Shown: positions 8,773 through 15,999 of the stretch, one piece after another
Layout: every line of letters begins with the position of its first letter
How positions within the stretch are numbered: the first letter of the stretch is position 1
Assembly (NCBI GenBank): GCA_025201865.1
Contig: MU602689.1
Span: 23,262 to 48,102, forward strand
DNA: 24,841 bases
Direction: 5' to 3'
Source: Ramicandelaber brevisporus
Lineage: Eukaryota; Kickxellomycota; Ramicandelaberales; Ramicandelaberaceae
The notes under the pieces: generated by a model
Seen by the model: only the letters and a program-made list of their open reading frames with translations
Databases searched by the model: none
Told to the model about the DNA's origin: nothing
Program-made: the position numbers and the translations under genes

Positions 8773-10806
8773 ATGTCGACCGTGAAGATCAAGACGGAGC
8801 CAACAACAACAACAGCAGCAGTCGACGTGAAAGTCAAACTCGAGCCGAGTCTCTCTGCAGGTGATATCAAGCCCGAGCAGCATACTTCAGACATTGACAC
8901 CAAAGTCGAGTCTGAATCAGAATATGACAGCGAAGAAGATGAAGAAGACTATATCAAATCCGAGGATGATGATGATGATGAAGATACCAACCAGCACCAG
9001 ACTTCAATAACACCCAAGAGGCAGCGACAATACATTTGCGACCATTCTGGATGCGGACATAAATTCCATTCTGCCAGTAATCTGAGAAGACATCAGCATG
9101 AGCACAGGCTCCAAACGGAACTCAGCTTACTTAAAAAGATTTACACTCTGAGTCGACAGTCCTTAGATGATCGATGGCCATGTCCAATTCCGAATTGTGA
9201 AGTGACATTCAAAACTGTTAATGTTGCAAGTGGCCACATACGAGCGATTCATAGCAATAGAGCGAAACAGCAGCAACAGCAACAGCAACCTCCAGTAAAG
9301 AGGACTCGGCCCAAACATTATTATCATGATGTGGATGACTTTTATGTGAATGGAGTTCGTTGTGGTTATCATAATAAAATTGGAGTATTCATCTGTCACG
9401 AATGTAGGTCGGTGCCAGACTCCCTTCTCTCACATTTACAACAGAAGCATAGATATGATGAGAAATCGATTAACAACTCTGCATTGCCTGAGAGTGCAGT
9501 AAATACGAGTGCCGATCCCAATATCAATCAGCACACTAGCAACACACATCTCGCATCAGCAATTAGTCAGTCATGTCAGTGGCGTCATCGGGATATTATC
9601 CAAGGTTGGCTGTGTGTTACATCAAATTGCGGACATAGTGGCTACACAGCTACTAGTAAGACTGAGCACAAGAATACTATACATAAAGGCGAACAATTTT
9701 CGACAGCTCCGGCTCTTGTACTGCGTCTTGTGTTTGCCAAGACAAATGCTAACTACTTCCTCATTGCTCGCATTGACCAAGCAAGCGGCGCTAACACCAA
9801 CAGTAATACCAGAGTGGATCGACACAAACTAGACTCCGGTTGCAATGGATTGAGCACACAAGATGAGAATGGAGTTGATACCAGCCATAACGAGATCGCC
9901 GAACCATTCAGTCGGAAGCGACAATGGAAGTGTGAATATCTTAACTGTGGTCGTTTATTCACCTCACGTGATCGACTTAACCTGCATCGACGTGAGCACA
10001 AACTTGAATATGTAACCAATTTGTGTGGCAAAGCTTTCGCTCTCAGCCGTCAGTCCGTAGATGATCGATGGGCATGTCCGATTTCAGATTGTGAGACAAC
10101 ATGCAAAACAATTGATACTACTCGTCTCCATATACAAAGAATGCATAGTAAATTGGTGAAACAGAAATGCGCTAATAATGAAGACGACGATGCTTGTCAG
10201 CAGCAGCGGCAAAATATCAAGAAGCAGAAAAATACTATTAATTATTTAAACGTGGATGCCTTTTACATTAGTGGTACTAGATGTAGCTATCATATTACAA
10301 TTGGAGTATTCTTTTGCCACGAATGTAAGTTGGTGCCAGAATGTCTGTTGACTCATTTGCAGCAGAAGCATGGATTTGATAAGAAGTCGATAGGCAGCTC
10401 TGCTCTGCCTGAAAGTGCGGTAAACGCGAATGCCAGTCCCAATATTAATCAGCACACCAGCAACCCACATCTCGCATCAGCAATTAGCCAATCAAGTCAA
10501 GTGCAACATCAGGATATTGTTCAAGGTTGGCTATGTGTTACATCTGATTGTGGATACTGCGGTTACACAATTGATAATAAGAGTGATCACAAGAAACATA
10601 CTCACAAAGGTGAACCATTTTCAACAGTTCCTGCACTCATACTACGTCTTAGTTTAACGAAATTACGAAGTTCATGCTTTCTCATTACTCGACTGGACAC
10701 GACTACCAACAGCATCGAGCCAGTTATCTCGACAAATCAATATAAAAGCGAGTGTGTTGATGATGACGATGGTGATGAACTGGTGCTGAGTGATTATAGT
10801 GATTAA
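8773..10806 (+). CDS. Modular C2H2 protein with N-terminal SUMO-motif cluster (copy 1, two modules)
   Basis: The protein has 677 residues. The acidic N-terminus (1-80) has four SUMO-acceptor consensus sites: IKTE (K7), VKLE (K22), IKPE (K33) and IKSE (K62); the last is followed by an Asp run. Two modules follow (about 84-380 and 381-660). Module 1 contains fingers C89-C94-H107-H111, C137-C142-H155-H160, C208-C211-H221-H226 and C281-C286-H299-H304; module 2 repeats them. SALPESA follows finger 3, and a hydrophobic LVLRLVFAK-YFLIARID segment closes the module. The last two fingers recall the OrsD/DUF3505 domain of fungi (GVFICHEC...HLQQKH, then GWLCVTSNCG), but this is from memory of the pattern. 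Nuclear nucleic-acid binding is likely; the target is unknown. The start is fixed by an upstream in-frame TAG and a shared MSTVKIKTEP start in copy 2. It is divergent from the F-box gene. Confidence 0.88.
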   Translation: MSTVKIKTEPTTTTAAVDVKVKLEPSLSAGDIKPEQHTSDIDTKVESESEYDSEEDEEDYIKSEDDDDDEDTNQHQTSITPKRQRQYICDHSGCGHKFHSASNLRRHQHEHRLQTELSLLKKIYTLSRQSLDDRWPCPIPNCEVTFKTVNVASGHIRAIHSNRAKQQQQQQQPPVKRTRPKHYYHDVDDFYVNGVRCGYHNKIGVFICHECRSVPDSLLSHLQQKHRYDEKSINNSALPESAVNTSADPNINQHTSNTHLASAISQSCQWRHRDIIQGWLCVTSNCGHSGYTATSKTEHKNTIHKGEQFSTAPALVLRLVFAKTNANYFLIARIDQASGANTNSNTRVDRHKLDSGCNGLSTQDENGVDTSHNEIAEPFSRKRQWKCEYLNCGRLFTSRDRLNLHRREHKLEYVTNLCGKAFALSRQSVDDRWACPISDCETTCKTIDTTRLHIQRMHSKLVKQKCANNEDDDACQQQRQNIKKQKNTINYLNVDAFYISGTRCSYHITIGVFFCHECKLVPECLLTHLQQKHGFDKKSIGSSALPESAVNANASPNINQHTSNPHLASAISQSSQVQHQDIVQGWLCVTSDCGYCGYTIDNKSDHKKHTHKGEPFSTVPALILRLSLTKLRSSCFLITRLDTTTNSIEPVISTNQYKSECVDDDDGDELVLSDYSD

Positions 10807-10907
10807 GACTATATTCATTTGCCGTCAACGACAGTCAAGTACAATTGAGCCAAGAAAAAGGCTCGTGCCACACACTAAACGCTATTTTAACATACATTTA
10901 CTCTTAA

Positions 10908-11177
10908 CCTTCGCACTCGATTCCATCGAAATGCCTGATATCGTGCTTGGCCACTGCAGTGCAGAAAATCGAAAGCAAAGGAAGAGTTTGCGTACTCGTG
11001 CAAGTGGATGGCTCGCAGGACGCGGAGTGGATCGAGGGGTACAGCCCGGTGAGTGCGTCGAGAGGCATGTACTTTGAGGTTGTCGATGTTCCGCAGCACG
11101 ACCTGATACGGGAGGCGAATGAGAACGGCACGGCGGTCAGGTCGATATTTGCACCGGACTGGGATGGCAAGTCTTAG
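10908..11177 (+). pseudogene. C-terminal relic of the duplicated F-box family
   Basis: The frame ending at 11177 contains VDGSQDAEWIEGYSPVSASR followed by G--F--V and NENGT, with the same residues and spacing as the C-terminal 55 residues of the two 462-residue F-box proteins (VDG-Q--EW--GY-P---SRG--F...NEN-GT--S-F). Upstream the frame is cut by a stop at 10905 and shows no further family similarity and no good ATG. It lies on the plus strand, opposite to the intact copies, 100 bases after the C2H2 stop. It is best read as a decayed fragment of a third family member. Confidence 0.75.
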
Positions 11178-11870
11178 AATTGCACTCTATAGTACTGTAA
11201 GAGAGCATATCCAGAAAAAATGTAAGAGAGCACATCGCGACCTTTAACAACCATTCAAAGTGATATCGCAGACAATCACACGCACACAATTGGCGCTCTT
11301 CGTTTGTCTGCATCGCACTCTGACAGACACGAGGATGGAGTGGGCCAGGCATGCATCGACAGCGACGGCCGACAAACAAGCACAGTCTGAGGCTGCTGTG
11401 CAGGCACACGGGAGGCGGGATACATCACAGCATCGGAACGGCCAGCCATCCCGGCGGAAGCACGAGCGCAGCAACGTCGCTGAGAATGCAGCCGCTCCAC
11501 AGCAGCCGGACGGGACGGCGCTGCAGAAGCAGGGATGGAGCGCAACGTGGGCAGCGAACGTTGAGCAGTGAGCAGTGAACGGTGCTCGCTCGTTCGCCGG
11601 CCGGCTGACTGCCATCCCGCGGAATGGGCTGCAAGCAAAGCCAGGCTCGCTCAATCTCAATGCGAGATCCGAGCTGAGTGGAAGTTCGCTAAAATTTTTC
11701 TCGGATGGTGGTCACAATCGATCAAAAGCACGGTTTGGGCCAATCAGATGCGTTCCTCATCTGCCCATGAGGTGATTGTGGAGAAGGCGAAAAAAGCAGG
11801 CAAAATTGTGGACAGGCCGGCATTCCGTGAGTCGGCGACTGCAGCTGCCGGCATGGTATAAGACCGGCGG
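11178..11870. other. GC-richer region without a supported gene
   Basis: This 693-base stretch is visibly more GC-rich than its surroundings. Open frames exist on both strands (for example 11260-11571 and 11568-11861 plus, 11244-11660 minus), but they overlap, have arginine- and alanine-rich compositions typical of chance frames in GC-rich DNA, and match nothing I recognise. Near its left end a 16-base repeat (tgtaagagagca-atc) occurs at 11196 and 11221. The right end has promoter-like elements. Confidence 0.5.
11740..11862 (+). promoter_or_regulatory. Putative CCAAT/TATA promoter upstream of the truncated F-box
   Basis: A CCAAT box (11740-11744, in gggccaatcag) is followed 113 bases later by TATAAG (11857-11862) just before the gap. 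The next gene-like start downstream is the F-box fragment at 12056. The spacing is looser than usual and the gap hides the start site, so this is a tentative call. Confidence 0.35.
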
Positions 11871-12041
11871 NNNNNNNNNNNNNNNNNNNNNNNNNNNNNN
11901 NNNNNNNNNNNNNNNNNNNNNNNNNNNNNNNNNNNNNNNNNNNNNNNNNNNNNNNNNNNNNNNNNNNNNNNNNNNNNNNNNNNNNNNNNNNNNNNNNNNN
12001 NNNNNNNNNNNNNNNNNNNNNNNNNNNNNNNNNNNNNNNNN
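11871..12041. other. Assembly gap (171 N)
   Basis: A run of 171 undetermined bases is followed by nine T, which suggests that the assembly or read broke at a homopolymer. Any sequence between the putative promoter and the F-box fragment is unknown; the true gap length may differ. Confidence 0.99.
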
Positions 12042-12055
12042 TTTTTTTTTTAAAG

Positions 12056-12172
12056 ATGATCGCGACTACTGCTTCTTCTCCGTTATTTGCTTTGCCAAAC
12101 GAGCTGCTCGAGGAGCTGTCGTACTATTTCAGCCGTTGCCACAGCATCCTGTCAGTTGAGCTGAGTGAATGA
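12056..12172 (+). pseudogene. Truncated F-box start (38 codons)
   Basis: A short frame beginning ATG at 12056 encodes LFALPNELLEELSYYFSR, closely like LFRLPRELLELVAGYFSR at residues 22-39 of the intact F-box/LRR protein at 20675. It then reads HSILSVELSE and stops at 12172, where the intact protein continues. No continuation is visible in other frames before the J-like gene. It may be a gene truncated by deletion. A first exon ending at a donor such as gtcagt (12151) is possible but nothing downstream supports it. The frame is open upstream into the gap. Confidence 0.65.
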
Positions 12173-12488
12173 ACTAAAACCGTTAACATAAAAAGTAGGA
12201 TTTATCAATTTGCGTTTTATTCACTCCATTGTGTTTTCTGAATGCAGGCGGATTTGCCCAGATAGCATTTGTAATTGGTAAAAGTATTGTGATGAAGCAA
12301 TGATAAAAATAGATGCCAACAAAATATCTCCGATTGGCGTGGGGAATCCACAGTAACACAAACACAAACACAAACACTCTGGCGTCTTTGACAGTGCTTT
12401 GTCCACTACACTCCTTTTTCGCTGTCTCTCTCTCTCTGTCTCTCTTTCCATCGTTACACTCCCCCTCCTTTCGACTATCGACACGACA
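12173..12488 (+). promoter_or_regulatory. Promoter and leader region of J-like gene copy 2
   Basis: The 316 bases contain an inverted CCAAT box (ATTGG at 12333-12337, about 150 bases before the start), an ACAAAC simple repeat at 12355-12376 and a pyrimidine-rich CT tract at about 12419-12455, the kind of element often found just upstream of fungal transcription starts. No other gene is visible. Confidence 0.45.
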
Positions 12489-13631
12489 ATGTCAGACGAA
12501 CAATCACTGTTGCTTGCTGATAGCAAGACGTTCTACCAAGATATTGGCGCTTCACTGGATGCGACGCAAGACGAGATTCTAACTTCGGCAGTACTCTCGT
12601 TCTATCGCATCCATGGCTATGACCCGCCACTCCAATACGGCTACCTGAACCCAGTTGATCCATCGCTCTTCAATAGCCAGAGAACGAACATTCTGGCAGC
12701 ATTCAGCACGCTCTACGATCCCAAACTACGCGCTACTTACGACAAATTCGGCGACGAAATGTTTGAGTTGCTAGCAATCCACAGCCACGCCTCTCGAGAC
12801 CACCAAACACTGATTGGATTCAATGCATTGCTCAAGCATGTCGGTTATTTTACTCTGTCGATGGCAATTTTTGTGTCTGTGGCAGTTGGTCTCCTCATTT
12901 TGTACACTGCACCAACGTACCATGTGATTACAGATCTGGTCATCCTTATTCTCGTAATCCTACTAGGCGTGATAGTTGTATTCTTTACTCGTGTCACCAC
13001 ACAGTACGTGCGATTTTCTACGAGTGGTGAAATAATTACCAATGGTAACCTGCAGCAGCCCACCGTGGAATATGATCCATCACGAGACCATTTGGTCCGA
13101 TTGTACGGAAAGCAGCTCGTCTTCTCGTGGATTCCTCGCTTCATTCTGCTTTTGTCCCTTGCGATTGCATTTATCCTGATGGCTCTTTCATTGGTGATGC
13201 GGTTTGGATGGCCGACTCTTGGTGAATTGACCGTGTTTTTACTTCCTACACTCCTAATTGGACTAGGTTCTTCACTTACAGGTGTGTCCAGCAACAGCGG
13301 GTTTGTGATTCCTCACTTGGATCTGCTCTTTGACGCTGTGGTACTGCGAATTGACAGCGATCTTACGAATATCAACGCGGATAGTCGAGAAAAGATCATT
13401 ACAACCATCAATATATTAAAGGCGAAGTGTCACTTTGAGGCATTCCTGGTACCGATGGCATACTTTGCGGCTATCATTACAATCCTATTTCGAAATATTG
13501 ACAGTGCTTGGATGACAACGATGGTGTTCATCATGTCATTCATTATTCTGATGGTAATCGCGAAGGCTCTTATATTTGTGCTCAAGCGCCAGTGGTCGTA
13601 TTCTATAAATGCTAACTCCGTTTCTGCCTAG
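12489..13631 (+). CDS. J-like domain protein with six predicted membrane segments (copy 2)
   Basis: The 380-residue protein shares the layout of 276-1439. The J-like part (13-95) has SKTFYQDIG, ATQDEI, then ILAAFSTLYDPKLRATYDKF; the HPD position reads HGYDPP, so HPD is absent in both copies. Predicted membrane segments lie at about 117-140, 146-168, 214-236, 244-264, 317-334 and 340-365. Shared landmarks after the third soluble part include LVRLYG, SNSGF-PHL-L-F and a C-terminal WSYS. N-terminal similarity is higher than in the membrane part. The start ATG at 12489 has ACAATG context and matches copy 1; an in-frame ORF upstream from 12399 would add a CT-tract-encoded leader and is probably untranslated. 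A divergent J-like membrane family is the safest name. Confidence 0.85.
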   Translation: MSDEQSLLLADSKTFYQDIGASLDATQDEILTSAVLSFYRIHGYDPPLQYGYLNPVDPSLFNSQRTNILAAFSTLYDPKLRATYDKFGDEMFELLAIHSHASRDHQTLIGFNALLKHVGYFTLSMAIFVSVAVGLLILYTAPTYHVITDLVILILVILLGVIVVFFTRVTTQYVRFSTSGEIITNGNLQQPTVEYDPSRDHLVRLYGKQLVFSWIPRFILLLSLAIAFILMALSLVMRFGWPTLGELTVFLLPTLLIGLGSSLTGVSSNSGFVIPHLDLLFDAVVLRIDSDLTNINADSREKIITTINILKAKCHFEAFLVPMAYFAAIITILFRNIDSAWMTTMVFIMSFIILMVIAKALIFVLKRQWSYSINANSVSA

Positions 13632-13847
13632 TTGTCTAAACTTTTATTTGAAAACTTTTAAACGATATCAAACAATCAATGAAGCAGACTGTTGGTAGTC
13701 AATAGCTGTACAGACTCGGAGCGACTGAGTAAGAACGAGAGTGATAATCGATTATAAATAACTTGAGAAATATTAATAATGGAGAATATGATAAATAGAA
13801 CAGGTGAATAATAAGACAGTTAGATATATATTTAATAGTAGGCTCAA
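13632..13847. other. Convergent 3' region with start of duplicated segment, copy 2
   Basis: The 216 bases separate the J-like and F-box stops. Similarity to the 3' flank of the synaptojanin gene starts near 13650 (atttgaa, cttttaaa) and is clear from about 13685 (gactgttgg). Bases 13773-13842 are identical to 6500-6569. Confidence 0.6.
13773..13842 (-). promoter_or_regulatory. 70-bp F-box 3' flank block, copy 2
   Basis: This block is identical to 6500-6569 and directly follows the F-box stop on the minus strand. See the entry for copy 1. Confidence 0.6.
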
Positions 13848-15236
13848 TCAGCTAAGGAAGAATGAAGGAAGAGTGCCATTATTGTTCTCATTTATCATTC
13901 GCGTTTCATCTTCATGCTGTGCTTCTACGATTACAAAATTGAGTCCTCGAGAGGGGTCAACTGGATCATAATTTTCATTCCACTCCGGTGGCTGCGTGCC
14001 GTCGACATAAAAGATCGCTTCAACAACATGAGGAAGCAGGAACGGATTGTTCAGTGCCTCAATGATACGAGGTCCAGTGGCAGCCGTTGGAGAGACATGG
14101 AGATAGCAAACTCGAAGCTTCGGAAAACGCGGTGCACTTTCGTAGAACAACGTCGTCAGTGGATTGTAGTCACCAACTGGTGTGTAGTGTGTTATCTCCA
14201 ACCGGGCAAGCTTATCTGCACCAGCCTTGCCCAAACTGATAACGAACTCTCGTTCCCTCTCAATTAGCTCTGAATTATTCTTCGAGCATGCACCAAGAAT
14301 AAAGCCAACACGAAGCTCAAGTTTTGGACGGTTAATGCCACAAATATTCAGATAGAGATCCATTGCAGTGATTGCGGTTCCATCTTCTTCGTTGACAATC
14401 GGACTTGCATGAGAGAGATCGAGCTCGCTATGTACTTCCAAATAAGACATTGCTGGAAAGTTCTTTTCATCAATCACCATTTCAGTGACCTGTTTAAGAA
14501 CACCCACACTACTGATTCCGCTTAAACCCAACCACGTAGCATTCTTGAAAATCGTGAATGTTGAAGCAACCATGTCTGGCTCAATATTTGCCACTGATAT
14601 AACCAGTTGCTGTATTTGATCCGCGACTTCCTTCATATTTGGCCCCGGAAACGCATTGAAGTCCAAGTCAATATTGGTGAAATGTACCTCTCGAAGGCGT
14701 GGCATGGCTGCGACAGCCTTGTCCATTTCATCTGCCAGATGTTCATCAATTGTGAATCCATACTCTTTGATAATCAATTTCTTCAATTTGCCCAGTTTCA
14801 TCACAAATTCACTGATCCACCGCTGACTCGGCAAACCATCATTTACTGTGATACGAATAAAAGTGACATTGGGGATTAAATCAGTAAAGTTCGGCTCGAC
14901 ATCCAGTATCTCACGCAAAGTTGAGGAATACAAATCCATCATCCAGCGCAGCCGATGGCCATACTTGACAAATGCATTCAAGACTTGTTCTTTCGTCACG
15001 CCTCTATCTTTAACAGAGTCAACATCGCTAAACATTTTATTGCGGAGGTAAAGGTCATAAGCAACATACCACTTCTTCGATACAAGCCTAAGTTCAGATC
15101 GGAATCCAAAGTTGATGAATGTCATTACATATGCAATCAGCTCGGTCGGCAGCCAATACTTGTCACAAACCAAAGCATCTTCATCGAAACGCGGTTTCTT
15201 GTTTGGCAACGGGTTGAGCAGCTTTCTGATATCCAT
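13848..15236 (-). CDS. F-box protein, duplicated family (copy 2)
   Basis: The 462-residue protein is collinear with 6571-7959. It keeps the N-terminal MDIRKLLNP, the basic NKKPRF, the F-box-like YWLPTELIAYVMTF and RLVSKKWYVAYDLY, a central NEEDGTAITAMDLYL block, SPTAATGPRIIEALNN and the C-terminal HEDETR and NENNNGTLPSFF. Divergence from copy 1 is spread over the protein but is heaviest just after the F-box (about 66-80, 98-104) and in the central leucine-rich part. That fits changing substrate recognition on a constant adaptor frame. It presumably acts as a Skp1-binding SCF adaptor; the substrate is unknown. It is divergent from the C2H2 gene at 16000. Confidence 0.88.
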   Translation of the reverse strand: MDIRKLLNPLPNKKPRFDEDALVCDKYWLPTELIAYVMTFINFGFRSELRLVSKKWYVAYDLYLRNKMFSDVDSVKDRGVTKEQVLNAFVKYGHRLRWMMDLYSSTLREILDVEPNFTDLIPNVTFIRITVNDGLPSQRWISEFVMKLGKLKKLIIKEYGFTIDEHLADEMDKAVAAMPRLREVHFTNIDLDFNAFPGPNMKEVADQIQQLVISVANIEPDMVASTFTIFKNATWLGLSGISSVGVLKQVTEMVIDEKNFPAMSYLEVHSELDLSHASPIVNEEDGTAITAMDLYLNICGINRPKLELRVGFILGACSKNNSELIEREREFVISLGKAGADKLARLEITHYTPVGDYNPLTTLFYESAPRFPKLRVCYLHVSPTAATGPRIIEALNNPFLLPHVVEAIFYVDGTQPPEWNENYDPVDPSRGLNFVIVEAQHEDETRMINENNNGTLPSFFLS

Positions 15237-15441
15237 TATTTGTGTTTGCGGTCTGTGAGGAATAACGCGTTGAAATTAGAGGAAGAGCGACGAACTAAAC
15301 GAGATGAGATGAGGCGAACGGCTTGCAGATCTACACAACGCACTTCTTGCGGAGTTCCGCTTTGTGCAACAGAGAAGCTGTATTGAGCGGAGTACAAGTG
15401 ATTAAGTTGTACACACTAGTGAGTGAAGCTAAGCCACAATC

Positions 15442-15527
15442 GGAATATTCTGTCCCTTATCTTCAGTAATCAACACCAACGACATGTTCATTATTGAGTC
15501 GAAAATACAATCCATTTAACTTCCTCT
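15442..15527. promoter_or_regulatory. 86-bp promoter block, copy 2
   Basis: This block is identical base for base to 8200-8285. Confidence 0.65.
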
Positions 15528-15945
15528 CTTGTCATCGACTTCATCTGCTACTTTGATACAAACATTGTTGCAATGCATCCACACATAAAGGGTATGAAAG
15601 TTCTTTCTTTTGCCATCGTGTGCTGAAAGAATGATGCAAAAAAAGCTGCACATTGATAACAGATACCCACATCTGCGAATGTATTCTATTTATATTTGTG
15701 CAAGGCAATAAGCCACTGTTGTACACAGAAGGCTGGATGCTGTAACACAGAGTATTCTGGCAACAATGAACGTGCTTGCTTCTGCTAGACATGGCGTGGA
15801 TGGATGGCAGTGCCTTTAGGTGTATTTGTTGACGAACCGATTTGTCGATTTTGTTCGCGTTTGTTTTGTTTTGCTGCCACGAAAGGAGGTGACTGGTTTG
15901 CTCTCTCTGATCTCCACTACTCGACTGAAGATTGACCACTACCAA

Positions 15946-15973
15946 CAGAACAGAACAGAACAGAACAGAACAG
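15946..15973. repeat. (CAGAA)n microsatellite in the C2H2 leader, copy 2
   Basis: Five and a half CAGAA units lie 27 bases before the C2H2 start. Copy 1 has an irregular version of the same tract (cagcagaagaacag). It is probably in the 5' UTR. Confidence 0.9.
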
Positions 15974-15999
15974 TAGATCTACTTAGCGGCCAGCCAGCC

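Larger units (their letters stand above)
6376..10845. repeat. Segmental duplication, copy 1 (F-box/C2H2 pair)
   Basis: This segment aligns collinearly with about 13650-18995. It includes the F-box 3' flank, the F-box gene, the shared promoter and the C2H2 gene, with similarity running about 35 bases past the C2H2 stop (cgacagtc occurs in both). Edges are approximate. Copy 2 is longer mainly because its C2H2 gene has an extra 300-residue module. Confidence 0.85.
15237..15999. promoter_or_regulatory. Shared divergent promoter of F-box and C2H2 genes (copy 2)
   Basis: The 763 bases match 7960-8772, including the 86-base identical block at 15442-15527. Differences are small indels, loss (or lack of gain) of the GGAA tract, and a CAGAA repeat next to the C2H2 start. 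An open frame runs upstream of the C2H2 ATG from 15820, but copy 1 has an in-frame TAG at the equivalent place, so it is leader. Confidence 0.7.

Noticed and set aside
11244-11660. Overlapping open frames of 90-138 codons on both strands
   Set aside because: Frames on both strands compete, compositions are Arg/Ala/Ser/Cys-rich as expected by chance in GC-rich DNA, and none resembles a known family.
12399-12488. 30-residue extension of J-like copy 2
   Set aside because: It is encoded by the CT-rich tract, has no counterpart in copy 1, and the ATG at 12489 aligns with the start of copy 1.
15820-15999. 60-residue N-terminal extension of C2H2 copy 2
   Set aside because: The frame is open, but in copy 1 the equivalent leader has an in-frame TAG shortly before the shared MSTVKIKTEP start, so the extension is not conserved as protein.
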